A stretch of DNA of 64,000 nt from Cytophagales bacterium WSM2-2 (GTDB taxonomy: Bacteria; Bacteroidota; Bacteroidia; Cytophagales; Cyclobacteriaceae): NCBI GenBank assembly GCA_015472025.1, contig BNHL01000001.1, positions 1,585,501 through 1,649,500 of the forward strand, written 5' to 3'. Both the position numbers and the translations under genes were made by a program. The notes below the pieces were generated by a model. It was not told the DNA's origin. It saw nothing but the letters and a program-made list of their open reading frames with translations, and searched no databases. Below, piece by piece: positions 1 to 8,692 of the stretch (positions are counted from its first letter, which is position 1; the number at the start of each line of letters is the position of its first letter).

Positions 1-612
1 GGTATTAAGAGCAGCCAGATTCTTGGTTACAGCCTGTACTTGCTTATGATATTCGCTTGTATCTTTTGAAGCATCCGACATTGCTTTCACAGCAGTCATA
101 GCAACTCCGTATGATTTGTTCATTTCAGTCAGAGAAGTAGAGGCGGCCTGAACGTTTTTCGCATACTCGTTAGTTGCAACTGCAGCATTTGACAAGCTGT
201 TCATTTGTGAAGCCGAAGTAGCGAGGTTAGTTAATCCCTTGCCCAGATTATCAAGAAGGTTTTGGTCAACTTTCGCTGTCTTCAGCATCTCATCTATTTT
301 AAGAAGAGGAGACTCTCCGCCAGGTCTGTTGCTGATACGTGAGGCAGTTTGTGTAGCTGGTGCTTCATAGTCTTCAGCCAACTCGGGATATACCTTACTC
401 CAATCTATTTCAGGATGTTTAGGCTCGAATGCGCTAAGGAAGAAAATGCCTGCTTCGACAGAAAGACCGATGATTAGCATTTCGTTGGCACCATTCCAGT
501 GCTGAATTTTAAAAAGTGCACCAATAATAACGACAGATGCACCAATGCCATATATTTTTGGCATTATAGTTTCGTAAAGAAGGGTTCCAAAACCGCCTTT
601 TTTCTTTGCCAT
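1..612 (-). CDS. gldL: Gliding motility/T9SS motor protein GldL, 3' end beyond window
   Basis: GldL is an inner-membrane part of the rotary motor, with GldM, that powers type IX secretion and gliding. The 204 visible codons have no stop and run off the left edge, so the C-terminus is missing. The start MAKKKGGFGTLLYE is typical of the family. Two hydrophobic segments lie at about residues 19-35 and 45-60, and the second is followed by the motif FEPKHPEIDWSKVYPEL, characteristic of GldL. The rest is a polar, alanine-rich, probably helical cytoplasmic region. It begins 58 bases after gldK, which fits the usual order gldK-gldL-gldM-gldN; the last two would lie outside this window. Seen: motif and order. 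Inferred: motor role, from the family. Confidence 0.95.
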   Translation of the reverse strand, partial: MAKKKGGFGTLLYETIMPKIYGIGASVVIIGALFKIQHWNGANEMLIIGLSVEAGIFFLSAFEPKHPEIDWSKVYPELAEDYEAPATQTASRISNRPGGESPLLKIDEMLKTAKVDQNLLDNLGKGLTNLATSASQMNSLSNAAVATNEYAKNVQAASTSLTEMNKSYGVAMTAVKAMSDASKDTSEYHKQVQAVTKNLAALNT

Positions 613-670
613 GGTTCTTAGGGATTTAAGTTTAGTCGGATTTTTTTCTAAATATAAATTAAGTTTTCAA

Positions 671-1807
671 TTATTGAAATTCAGTGCCCGATGACCGGCC
701 GAGGTTGGTCATTGCACAACGGAAGCCGATATAAGCACGGGTTGAGTCTTTGTACTCATAGGTACGAGTACCTGTTTCGAGGTAGTACGCAACGTCCTTC
801 CATGACCCGCCGCGGATAACTTTCCGTGCATTGTACTTCTCAACTGAATTTCCCTGTTTGTCATAAGCAGCCTTGTCGATGAACTGGGGGTTCAAATCCC
901 ATACCGTAGGAACAGACGCTGGATAAAAATCATCAAGACACCACTCGGACACATTACCTGCCATGTCAACTAATCCATAGTCATTCGGGAAGTAAATACC
1001 GACTGGTGAAGTGTACGCAAAACCATCATCGTAATAGTTACCACGACCTGGTTTAAAGTTGGCGAGCATACAACCTTTGGAGTTACGGATGTATGGGTTA
1101 CCCCAAGGATATTTTGCAATGTCACGACCGCCTCTTGCACAATACTCCCACTCTGCTTCTGAAGGCAGACGGAATGCCGGCATTGGAGGTTGTCCGCCAT
1201 TCACCTGGCGCCATTCGTTCAAGAATGCTGTTCTCCATTTTCCAAAAAACATTGCCCCCTCCCAGCTTACTCCTACTACAGGATAGTCTTTGTAGCCTGG
1301 ATGTTGCCAGTAGTAATCAACCAACGGATCGCCCATGTGATGCGAGAAGTCCTTCATCCAAACTGTAGTGTCGGGATAAAACTTGGCCATGAAATCCTGC
1401 TGACCGATCTGAGGAAAGTTTGTAAGCTGAGCACCACCTTCTGCTCCGAGGAAGAAGGATGTGAATTGCAGGTATTCATCGTTTGTGATTTCAGTCTCGT
1501 CCATGAAGAGCGAGCCGATCGTAATCTGCTTATTAAAATTGATTTGAGTTGAGGCTGGATCTTCGTCAGCTTGTCCCATATGAAAAGTGCCTGCTGGGAT
1601 TGGAACCATTCCATAAGGAATTACCATTGACCAACCTTCGCGCCTTTCGATGGTGGACTGTCCAACGACTTCTCCTTGAGCGTCTCCGCCTCCGCCACCT
1701 TTCTTTTTGCCGATGCCCAGAAGGCTACAAGCCCCAACCATCGCTCCGGTTGCAAGGATCAGCGAACCATACAATACCTTGCGAAAAATCAATTTATTCA
1801 TACACAT
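671..1807 (-). CDS. gldK: T9SS/gliding lipoprotein GldK (PorK), formylglycine-generating-enzyme fold
   Basis: GldK is the outer-membrane lipoprotein that forms the periplasmic ring of the type IX system with GldN. The 378-residue protein starts with a signal peptide and a lipobox (VGAC at about residue 27), then a glycine/lysine-rich linker. A SUMF1/FGE-sulfatase domain follows, with the typical stretches FRLPSEAEWEYCARGG, DMAGNVSEWCLDDFY and VIRGGSWKD. In GldK this fold is structural and not known to be catalytic. Two ATGs are possible, at 1807 and two codons later at 1801; the second gives a more ordinary signal peptide (MNKLIFRK). It lies between porP and gldL on the same strand. Confidence 0.95.
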   Translation of the reverse strand: MCMNKLIFRKVLYGSLILATGAMVGACSLLGIGKKKGGGGGDAQGEVVGQSTIERREGWSMVIPYGMVPIPAGTFHMGQADEDPASTQINFNKQITIGSLFMDETEITNDEYLQFTSFFLGAEGGAQLTNFPQIGQQDFMAKFYPDTTVWMKDFSHHMGDPLVDYYWQHPGYKDYPVVGVSWEGAMFFGKWRTAFLNEWRQVNGGQPPMPAFRLPSEAEWEYCARGGRDIAKYPWGNPYIRNSKGCMLANFKPGRGNYYDDGFAYTSPVGIYFPNDYGLVDMAGNVSEWCLDDFYPASVPTVWDLNPQFIDKAAYDKQGNSVEKYNARKVIRGGSWKDVAYYLETGTRTYEYKDSTRAYIGFRCAMTNLGRSSGTEFQ

Positions 1808-1958
1808 TATGGATTAATGTACTGTTCTTGTTTTTGTTGTTCCAAGTCAACGAACAGACTCGAAAGTTATTCTTTTTTTAATGCTTTTTAAAAATCGTAG
1901 TTACCAAATTGTTTAAAATCTTGAGAAAAACCAAAAAAATCAGGCTGTTCGCCACGAA

Positions 1959-2918
1959 TTACGATTTTCTATACCGGGGAGTCCTCACAATTTTCTTTCC
2001 TGCTCCTGTAACTGCGGGCAACTCATAAATTAACATAAATTCATGAGAGGTTGCCTGCTTTGCTGCCTGATCCTTCACTATGTAATCCAGTGAGTAACCT
2101 AATCGCATAGATTTATCCTTAAGGAATGTATATCCAAGTAATAAGCTTGCCGATTCACCTTGTCTGAAGGACAATCCACCCCACATCAAATCTTTGAGGT
2201 AAGCAAGAGCAGTTAGGTTGAATGATGTTTTTACCAGGTCCGATTGAACCAGCGTGCTGAAGTGAAATTTCAGATCAAAGGAGGGAGCATAAATATACCC
2301 ACCGGTAAGATACATGTGACTCTGCAATGCACTTCGCTGGCTCACACCGAAATCAAAGGTGGCGTGTGTAAGGTGGTTGAAACTCGCTCCGAGGTAATAT
2401 TTTTCTTTTCTCCAGAAAACACCTGCAGCCATGTCAGGACGAACCTGTGTAAGTGTTCCTGTTTTGTTGCCAAGCAGCGGATCGTTTTGATCAATAAACC
2501 GGTAGAGATTGAAGTCCATGGTCTGAGCATAAAGACCTGTACTCATACCAAAACTCAACTTGCTGTTTTTTACGCCCAAGTGATAAGCATATGAGACTTG
2601 CGCACCCAAGTTGTTAAGCGGACCAAGATTATCGTGTGAAATATATCCTCCAAAACCGCTCTTCAGTTTAAGAATTGGCGTTGAGAAAGTAATAAGTTGA
2701 GTAGTTGGTGCGCCTCCGCCTCCTAAAGTCGGGGAATAACCAAGCCACTGACTTCGGTGTAACGCTGTGATCTTAGTGACACCCTCCACGCCGGAAAATC
2801 CCGGGTTATAGTAGATGGTATTGAACATGTATTGAGTGAACTGAGGATCTTGCTGTGCAGAAAGGCGCAGTGCAAAACCAGCCATCAACAAACACATTAA
2901 AAAAATCCTTTTCGCCAT
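1959..2918 (-). CDS. porP: PorP/SprF family type IX secretion outer-membrane protein
   Basis: PorP/SprF proteins are outer-membrane beta-barrels linked to T9SS and to attachment of secreted adhesins or the PorK/N ring. The signal peptide begins MAKRIFLMCLLMAGF and ends in SAQ. The mature start QQDPQFTQYMFNTIYYNPGF is the hallmark of the family. The rest shows alternating aromatic and hydrophobic strands typical of a barrel, and it ends near Tyr-Arg-Lys-Ser. The start at 2918 is chosen because it places the signal peptide at the N-terminus; the frame is open upstream to a TTG at 2996, but that stretch looks like promoter DNA. It directly precedes gldK, a common Cytophagales arrangement. Confidence 0.92.
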   Translation of the reverse strand: MAKRIFLMCLLMAGFALRLSAQQDPQFTQYMFNTIYYNPGFSGVEGVTKITALHRSQWLGYSPTLGGGGAPTTQLITFSTPILKLKSGFGGYISHDNLGPLNNLGAQVSYAYHLGVKNSKLSFGMSTGLYAQTMDFNLYRFIDQNDPLLGNKTGTLTQVRPDMAAGVFWRKEKYYLGASFNHLTHATFDFGVSQRSALQSHMYLTGGYIYAPSFDLKFHFSTLVQSDLVKTSFNLTALAYLKDLMWGGLSFRQGESASLLLGYTFLKDKSMRLGYSLDYIVKDQAAKQATSHEFMLIYELPAVTGAGKKIVRTPRYRKS

Positions 2919-2940
2919 CAGTTGAAAAAATATGGAGGGA

Positions 2941-2973
2941 TAAAGATAGGAGAAATCTTTTAACTGTTTCAAC
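2941..2973 (-). promoter_or_regulatory. Candidate promoter for porP-gldK-gldL
   Basis: On the minus strand a near-consensus Bacteroidota -7 box (TATCTTTA against TAnnTTTG, one mismatch, 2941-2948) lies 21 bases after a GTTG that could serve as the -33 element (2970-2973). The predicted start of transcription is about 2936, giving a leader of some 18 bases before the porP ATG. The 119-base gap after hemD is the largest in this run, so a separate promoter for the secretion genes is plausible. Confidence 0.4.
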
Positions 2974-3037
2974 TCTTCTGTGGAATTAAAGTACAATAAT
3001 TCGGCTTCAGCCTAATAACGTCAGGGTGAGTTAGTTA

Positions 3038-3814
3038 TTATTTAATATTGTTTGCCTTTTTGATATAAAGCTCAAGTGCTCCCGCCATTGACGGGGCATT
3101 GGGAAGTGGAGCCTCAATGTCTAAGATCAGGCCATTTTCTTTTACGGCTTTGGCTGTTGAGGTGCCAAAGGCCGCCAGGCGGGTATTGTTCTGTTTGAAG
3201 TCTGGGAAATTGACAATTAATGAATTCACTCCCGACGGGCTGAAAAAAGCCAAGATGTCGTAGTAGACATTTTTCAAGTCACTGAGATTTGCTGCCACTG
3301 TATGATTAATGACTGCCTCGGTGAAAGTAAATCCATTCTCTTTCAAGAAATCAGGAATATCGTTTTTACGGATATCGGAACAGGGGTAAAGAAACTTTTC
3401 GTTCTTGTGTTTCTTCAGAATCTCCAGCAAGTCTTTTGTATCCTTTAAACCAGTGAAGATTTTTCTTTTACGGATGACAATGTATTTCTGTAAGTAGTTT
3501 GAAGTCTGATCGGAGATACAGAAATATTTCATTTCCGGGGGCATCTCAAGCTTCAACTCCCGGCAGAGTATAAAAAAATGATCTACTGCATTACGGCTTG
3601 TAAAAATGACAGCCGTATGCTGCATGATTTCTACTTTCTGTTTACGAAATTCCTTTGCTCCGACTGGCTCTACTTGAATGAAAGGACGAAAGTCAATTTT
3701 TATATTGAATTTTTCGGCAAGTTTCAGGTAAGGCGAGTTGGGATCAGTAGGTGCTTCCTGGGTGACTAAGACGCTTTTTACTTTACGCATCCTGTCAGTA
3801 GCTGTTTCAATCAT
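3038..3814 (-). CDS. hemD: Uroporphyrinogen-III synthase
   Basis: HemD closes hydroxymethylbilane into uroporphyrinogen III, the first cyclic intermediate of haem and sirohaem. The 258-residue length and the two-lobed Rossmann-like pattern fit the family. Visible landmarks are VKSVLVTQEAP near the N-terminus, AVIFTSRNAVDHFF at about 70-83, and ILAFFSPSGVNSL then AAFGTSTAKAVKENG in the second half. Sequence identity in this family is always low, so the call rests on these landmarks and on context. ATGs at 3814 and 3790 are both possible; the second gives the usual short MRKVKSVLV start. It follows the DUF4271 gene by 23 bases, a pairing common in Bacteroidota. Confidence 0.88.
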   Translation of the reverse strand: MIETATDRMRKVKSVLVTQEAPTDPNSPYLKLAEKFNIKIDFRPFIQVEPVGAKEFRKQKVEIMQHTAVIFTSRNAVDHFFILCRELKLEMPPEMKYFCISDQTSNYLQKYIVIRKRKIFTGLKDTKDLLEILKKHKNEKFLYPCSDIRKNDIPDFLKENGFTFTEAVINHTVAANLSDLKNVYYDILAFFSPSGVNSLIVNFPDFKQNNTRLAAFGTSTAKAVKENGLILDIEAPLPNAPSMAGALELYIKKANNIK

Positions 3815-3837
3815 ATCAACACGTAGCAGTTCAGGTA

Positions 3838-4902
3838 TTAAAACAAGAGTACCTTAATCAATATCATCAACGGAAAAATTTCCGTTGCGCAAAGGTACGA
3901 AAATAAATGGAACGGATTGGACGATTCCCGAGTCAATAATTTGAGATACATCAAAATCACACCCAGCATCAGCATAGCACAAAAACATTTCATCAAAAAG
4001 TAATAATTGGCGTGAATTCCGATCCAAAAACAAAAAATGCTTGTGCTACCGATGATTGTCAGAGAGACTACCAAGGCCCTTACAAAATTGAAGAATTGAA
4101 ACCCCGATGTGTCCCTCATTCCAAACAATAACGTGAATAGACTGACAACGCCAAGTTTTAGCATCAGGATTAAACATACGATGAGTGATACCAACAGCCA
4201 CTCGCCAAAGTAGCCAACTGTACTCAACTGCAATTTGTCATTTATAACAGATAGGCCATCCGCTGAATAACGTGAGGCAACCAAGATTGCTAACGATGTG
4301 AGAAGTCCGCAGAAAAAATAAAATAGCAGGTTCACGCTTGATGTGACTCTCAATGTGAATTGAGTTTCATCTCTTCTCTTCAATGAAAATAATTTTATTA
4401 CACTCAGGTAATCCAGGGTTAACTGCGGGTTGGTTCTCAGAAGCGTAGTAAAAAAAATCACCAGTAGAACAGTAGCCATCACCATGAAGTTGGAGAATGA
4501 GTTGTCAGGCCGATGAGTATTAGCCAAGGGATTTAGCGGCTTTAGGATGACTAACCTGGTTGACAAGTCGCTAATGCCCTCGCTCTGAAAAAAACTTAGC
4601 CGAATACTGACGCCATATTTCTCTTTCAGACTATCTGTTTTCAGCCTGAAGTGATTCCCTTTGCTGACCAGGAAAGTGTTGACGAACAAATAAAAATCAT
4701 TCCGGCTTTGCAAGTCCAGGAACCCAGGTTCCATTTTATCGAGGTCCACAGTCAAGTAAATCATTTTCGAGGGAGCCTCGAATTTTCGAAGACTCTCCCC
4801 GTCCAGGATCATCCAGCGGGGTTTGAGATCCTCCACCATACGCAGTTCTTTTTCTTCTCCGGAGAGCAACGAGACAAGTGTGATGAGAAGCGAAAGTATC
4901 AT
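3838..4902 (-). CDS. DUF4271-type multi-pass membrane protein
   Basis: This 354-residue protein has an N-terminal signal-like segment, a polar extracytoplasmic region of about 120 residues, and then six or so membrane spans between about residues 135 and 354. It resembles the DUF4271 proteins that sit upstream of hemD and the porP/gld genes in many Bacteroidota. No catalytic motif is visible and the function is unknown. It is the first gene of the run DUF4271-hemD-porP-gldK-gldL and diverges from hemW. The constant position beside T9SS genes is suggestive but is not proof of a secretion role. The family name is inferred from membrane pattern and neighbours. Confidence 0.75.
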   Translation of the reverse strand: MILSLLITLVSLLSGEEKELRMVEDLKPRWMILDGESLRKFEAPSKMIYLTVDLDKMEPGFLDLQSRNDFYLFVNTFLVSKGNHFRLKTDSLKEKYGVSIRLSFFQSEGISDLSTRLVILKPLNPLANTHRPDNSFSNFMVMATVLLVIFFTTLLRTNPQLTLDYLSVIKLFSLKRRDETQFTLRVTSSVNLLFYFFCGLLTSLAILVASRYSADGLSVINDKLQLSTVGYFGEWLLVSLIVCLILMLKLGVVSLFTLLFGMRDTSGFQFFNFVRALVVSLTIIGSTSIFCFWIGIHANYYFLMKCFCAMLMLGVILMYLKLLTRESSNPFHLFSYLCATEIFPLMILIKVLLF

Positions 4903-4919
4903 GAGGTAATGATCGGATT

Positions 4920-4927
4920 CAAAATTA
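4920..4927 (-). promoter_or_regulatory. -7 promoter box for the DUF4271-hemD run
   Basis: A perfect TAnnTTTG box (TAATTTTG read on the minus strand) lies about 18 bases before the DUF4271 ATG. The -33 region is only loosely T-rich. Initiation would be near 4915, giving a leader of about 13 bases. Confidence 0.5.
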
Positions 4928-4975
4928 TCATTCTGTCGTGAAATCTACATCCTGTGTTTTGTCGAAGGCGACCTT

Positions 4976-4983
4976 TATTTTTG
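4976..4983 (+). promoter_or_regulatory. -7 promoter box immediately before hemW
   Basis: TATTTTTG matches TAnnTTTG exactly. A TTTTG at 4957-4961 could be the -33 element, but the spacing of 14 is short. The box ends only five bases before the hemW ATG, so a transcript from it would start at or next to the start codon. Confidence 0.4.
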
Positions 4984-4988
4984 TCGCC

Positions 4989-6119
4989 ATGGCGGGCCTT
5001 TATCTACATATTCCTTTCTGCAAACAGGCTTGTCATTACTGTGATTTCCATTTTTCGACTTTGCAGGACAGCAAGCCGGCATTAGTCGATTCGATCTGCC
5101 GGGAGCTCGACATTCAGCAAAACTATCTCGCAGGAGAAGATTTGGAGACGATTTATTTGGGCGGAGGCACTCCGTCCATACTTTCAGAGGGTGAGCTGGC
5201 TAAGATATTCGAATCCATTCGCAAAAGATTTCAGGTAATCGACCAAGTTGAAATAACGCTTGAAGCCAATCCGGACGACCTGACAACAGCTGCACTGCAG
5301 ATGCTTAAAGAGGCGGGAGTCAACAGACTGAGCATTGGCATTCAATCGTTTGATGACACGATCCTGAAATTCCTCAATCGGGTTCATTCATCTGAAGATG
5401 CTTCCCGCTGTATTTCTCACGCACGCCAGGCTGGGTTCCATAATATCAGTATTGACCTGATTTACGCCATCCCCGAACAGGATGATGGCCTCTGGAAAAA
5501 GAATGTTGAACAAGCCATCGCATTATCGCCCGAACATATTTCGGCTTATTCACTCACCATCGAAGAAAAAACCGTGTTCGGGAACTGGCGGAAAAAAGGG
5601 AAACTAAAAGCGAGCAGTGATGAAGTGGCTGCCACACAAATGGAAATACTGATCAGCATGCTCACCGCTGCCGGATATCGGCATTATGAAATTTCCAATT
5701 TTTGTAAGCCCGATTTTTACTCTCGTCATAACAGCAGTTATTGGCGCCAAAAAAAATACCTGGGTGTAGGACCCAGCGCGCATTCATTCAATGGAGAAAG
5801 TCGGCAGTTTAATATCAGTAACAACGCACTTTATATTCGGAGTATAAAAGAAGGAAAAGTTCCGTATGAGCTTGAGCTTTTGAGCAGCGTAAGTAGAATC
5901 AATGAATATTTACTCACGACTTTAAGAACTGACTGGGGGTGCAATCTTCAATACCTCGAAAGTGAATTCGGACATGATGTGCTAAAGGTGAATAAAAAAG
6001 AAATCGAAAATTTTGTTTCCCTTGGGTTTGTGACACTCCACGAGCAAATTCTTTCCCTTACGAGTAAAGGGAAATTCCTTGCTGATAAAATTGCGTCCGA
6101 CCTATTTGTTAATGAGTGA
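4989..6119 (+). CDS. hemW: Radical SAM haem chaperone HemW (HemN-like)
   Basis: The protein has the radical-SAM cluster motif CxxxCxxC (Cys11, Cys15, Cys18) followed by Asp-Phe, giving CxxxCxxCxF. HemW proteins have this phenylalanine; true coproporphyrinogen oxidase HemN has a fourth cysteine there. Other family marks are YLGGGTPSIL, the EANPDDLT stretch, GVNRLSIGIQSF and the late YWRQKKYLGVGPSAHS. HemW binds haem and delivers it to acceptor proteins; it is often annotated as oxygen-independent coproporphyrinogen III oxidase. The frame opens at 4938, but the ATG at 4989 gives the conserved start MAGLYLHIPFCKQ. It diverges from the hemD run, so two haem-linked genes share one intergenic region. 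Confidence 0.93.
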   Translation: MAGLYLHIPFCKQACHYCDFHFSTLQDSKPALVDSICRELDIQQNYLAGEDLETIYLGGGTPSILSEGELAKIFESIRKRFQVIDQVEITLEANPDDLTTAALQMLKEAGVNRLSIGIQSFDDTILKFLNRVHSSEDASRCISHARQAGFHNISIDLIYAIPEQDDGLWKKNVEQAIALSPEHISAYSLTIEEKTVFGNWRKKGKLKASSDEVAATQMEILISMLTAAGYRHYEISNFCKPDFYSRHNSSYWRQKKYLGVGPSAHSFNGESRQFNISNNALYIRSIKEGKVPYELELLSSVSRINEYLLTTLRTDWGCNLQYLESEFGHDVLKVNKKEIENFVSLGFVTLHEQILSLTSKGKFLADKIASDLFVNE

Positions 6120-6149
6120 CTTTCAATTTGATTTTTCTACTTTTGAAAC

Positions 6150-6515
6150 ATGAGTGAGGAGGAAAAGAAGGTCCATATGCTTTTGAAAGCCGTGATCTTC
6201 CATTACCATGGTTTAGATGAGGCTGAGAAGCAAGACCTGGAAAATACCTCACAAAAATTAGCTGCAACTGATGCGCTCGAGTGGGCACTTGATTTCATTT
6301 CCAAAGATTACATTACTGCATTCGACCGGGCGCGCGTTTATCTCAATGAAATCATCGGTGACTACCCAAAAAACACGCGTGTAGAATTGATCAACATGGT
6401 GTGGGAGTCAAATAACCTCAAAGGGTTTGTTACAGAAATGGAGGCAACCGCCATGCTTAAGTTAGCCAAGGACTGGAGTGTAGAAAATGAACTCATCGCA
6501 CTCGTCCTTCAGTAA
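6150..6515 (+). CDS. Small helical protein, possibly TerB-like, function unknown
   Basis: This 121-residue, acidic, all-helical-looking protein has no signal peptide or membrane span. Its pattern of short amphipathic helices with acidic turns recalls TerB-like domains, but I cannot assign a family firmly. It lies 30 bases after hemW on the same strand and probably shares its transcript. Its stop codon is separated by a single base from the stop of the convergent WG-repeat gene. Length, start context and lack of any competing frame support it as a real gene. Confidence 0.7.
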   Translation: MSEEEKKVHMLLKAVIFHYHGLDEAEKQDLENTSQKLAATDALEWALDFISKDYITAFDRARVYLNEIIGDYPKNTRVELINMVWESNNLKGFVTEMEATAMLKLAKDWSVENELIALVLQ

Positions 6516-6516
6516 T

Positions 6517-8625
6517 TTATTTTATTTCAACTTCTCTCCGCTCAGATTTTTTCCCTGCCAAAAAAATGTTTGCCGTTTTACAGAAAATCAATTGATCATA
6601 GATCATCGGAATTACATTTAATCCGTGGTCTGTGATTACACCACACTTGCCATCCCGGCACACCATAAGTAAATTATTAACTGTTTCTGTCAAGGTGTCA
6701 AACCTTGGCTCTACCGTTACATTTCCATTCGATCCAGCGAGACCTTTTTGATTTGACGAAATTATCAGGAACGAATTAGGTTGCCGAAGCACCCGGTCAT
6801 ATCGGAGCGGCAGAACCACACCTCCTGATTTGTCAATGATACCGTATCGCCCATTTCGTGATACTATTGCTTTGCCTGAGAAAAAGTTTGCCTCTCGATC
6901 ATAGTTGGGATTAACAACAATCTGATCCTCGGTATTTACAAATCCCCATTTGCCAATGAGTTTAACTGCTGCAAGCCCCTCGTGAAATTCTCCGATGCTG
7001 TCATAGCGGTTGGCAATACGAAGCCTGCCAAGCGTATCGATGAATCCGTAGCGTCCATCTTTTTTAAACCCGCGTAATCCTTCATTCACTGGGAAAACTT
7101 CTTCTGTGTTTTCGGGGAGTGGAGTTCTTTCGAAAATCAAGCCGTCATAGCTGATTTTTTTTTCTGTTCCATCGGGAAGTGTTTCAGTGAAAAAGTCCTT
7201 TTCGAACTTTAGTGTGTAAGGGGTAAAATATTTAATCTCACCTGCAAATGTCTTTACAAATTGATTCTCCGGCTGCCGCTGCACATAGACTTTTTCGTTG
7301 ACCGCTTGTAAAGGAAAATCCTGAGGGGCGACAAGCCAGTCTTCATTTGCGTTGATAATCCCGTACTTGCTTTTAAATTTTACCGCGATCCGCTCATTTA
7401 CCGGGGATGACATTGAGTCGAAGACACAGTGAATAAATTCTTTGCCGTGTGAATTAACCATTCCATAAAACCCTTTGCTCTGAACTGAAAAATCCTGATT
7501 TGGCAACAAGTGCATTTGGGCATAGGAGTGGTCTGTGAGAACTCGGCCATGTTCATTTACCAGCTGCCAGCCGTGCGATTTGGTAAATGCACTGAACACT
7601 TTTTTGTTTGGATAATAAGTCAGTGAATCGAATGAAAAGGGGATGATTGCTTTTTCTTTATCAATGACTCCGTATCTGTTCTGAAGGCGCGCCAGGAATT
7701 TTCCTGTTTCAACCTCAGCGAGATGCTCGTACCGAGGTGTAATAATCAATTTCAATTCATCATCAATCAACCCCCAACGTCCGCCTCTTTTGATATAAAA
7801 AAGTTTTTCACTCAATGGTTTTATTTCATCGGCATAAACTTCTTTAATGTTCTCATTTTTTTCGGTGAGGAAACTCCATATGGAAGGGAGTCGTGCAAGA
7901 ACGGTACCGTCTTCCTCAATTTTTATGTCTTGAAATTTCGTTTCCAGTTTAGCAACTCCATCTCTGTCAATTAATCCAAGGAGATGGTCCTGATAAATTT
8001 TAGCGTAGCCTTTGTAAAAAACGGATACACTATCAATGACAAAATCCGTCACGGCATTTCCTTCCTCATTGTAAAGTGCAATTTTCCCTTTACTGTTTTC
8101 AACTGCATAACGCAACGTACCCAGTGGCCTGATGTATCTGTAGTTAACCGGAAGAATCAGTTTATTGTTGAGGTCAGCCAGTCCATAATGAAATCCGGTC
8201 CGAGTGAGATTGAAAACAATTGCCCTGAGTCCTTGCACCTGAATGCCATCGTATCCGAAAGGAATTTTTATTTCTCCACGCAGGTTGAGGCAGCCTGTTT
8301 TATAATGCGCTGCATTTATTTTTTTTCGTGCTACAACGCTTTCTCCGCCTGAATAGACCAGGTTCTCAAATTCTGCTTTGGTCAGATAAATCTTTTTGAG
8401 ATTGATCAGGCCCCACAGGCCTTTTATCCTGTAGCCTGTTACTTCTCCAATGACCGAAAAACTTCCATCCGACCATCCGAGTGCTTCAAAGGCAGGGGGG
8501 ATTACCACGTTTCCCTGGTCATCCTTCAGGCCTACTTTTCCGTTCTCCTCGAAGGTTTTGTATTGTGTAGCATAAAGTGAAATGTATGCCAGACAACTCA
8601 ACAGCAAAGTGATCAGTCCCTTCAT
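6517..8625 (-). CDS. Secreted WG-repeat protein
   Basis: The protein has an N-terminal signal peptide (MKGLITLLLSCLAYISLYA) followed by about sixteen WG-type repeats filling the whole chain. Each repeat has the form G-hydrophobic-hydrophobic-D/N-x-x-G, then a strand ending in a tyrosine or phenylalanine before Asp-x-hydrophobic, for example WGFVNTEDQIVVNPNYD and YGIIDKSGGVVLPLRYD. WG repeats are beta-rich and are thought to mediate binding at the cell surface or periplasm; the ligand is unknown. The frame is open further upstream to 8718, but the ATG at 8625 puts the signal peptide first. It stands alone between two plus-strand operons. Confidence 0.88.
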   Translation of the reverse strand: MKGLITLLLSCLAYISLYATQYKTFEENGKVGLKDDQGNVVIPPAFEALGWSDGSFSVIGEVTGYRIKGLWGLINLKKIYLTKAEFENLVYSGGESVVARKKINAAHYKTGCLNLRGEIKIPFGYDGIQVQGLRAIVFNLTRTGFHYGLADLNNKLILPVNYRYIRPLGTLRYAVENSKGKIALYNEEGNAVTDFVIDSVSVFYKGYAKIYQDHLLGLIDRDGVAKLETKFQDIKIEEDGTVLARLPSIWSFLTEKNENIKEVYADEIKPLSEKLFYIKRGGRWGLIDDELKLIITPRYEHLAEVETGKFLARLQNRYGVIDKEKAIIPFSFDSLTYYPNKKVFSAFTKSHGWQLVNEHGRVLTDHSYAQMHLLPNQDFSVQSKGFYGMVNSHGKEFIHCVFDSMSSPVNERIAVKFKSKYGIINANEDWLVAPQDFPLQAVNEKVYVQRQPENQFVKTFAGEIKYFTPYTLKFEKDFFTETLPDGTEKKISYDGLIFERTPLPENTEEVFPVNEGLRGFKKDGRYGFIDTLGRLRIANRYDSIGEFHEGLAAVKLIGKWGFVNTEDQIVVNPNYDREANFFSGKAIVSRNGRYGIIDKSGGVVLPLRYDRVLRQPNSFLIISSNQKGLAGSNGNVTVEPRFDTLTETVNNLLMVCRDGKCGVITDHGLNVIPMIYDQLIFCKTANIFLAGKKSERREVEIK

Positions 8626-8629
8626 ACTA

Positions 8630-8637
8630 CAAATGTA
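8630..8637 (-). promoter_or_regulatory. -7 promoter box for the WG-repeat gene
   Basis: TACATTTG on the minus strand is a perfect TAnnTTTG box. It ends four bases before the ATG at 8625, so transcription would begin at or beside the start codon. No clear -33 TTTG is visible at the right distance. Confidence 0.4.
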
Positions 8638-8692
8638 CGGGAGAATGTTTTCAGAAAGGAATTTTTCAGACCTTTGCGGGGTTAAGTAACCT

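Noticed and set aside
1190..1552. A 120-codon plus-strand frame inside gldK
   Set aside because: It lies opposite the conserved FGE-like domain of gldK and has no recognisable feature.
2998..3016. Hairpin after hemD (attcggct/agcctaat) as a terminator
   Set aside because: The stem is seven of eight pairs with a tiny loop and no T-tract, so it is too weak to call a terminator.
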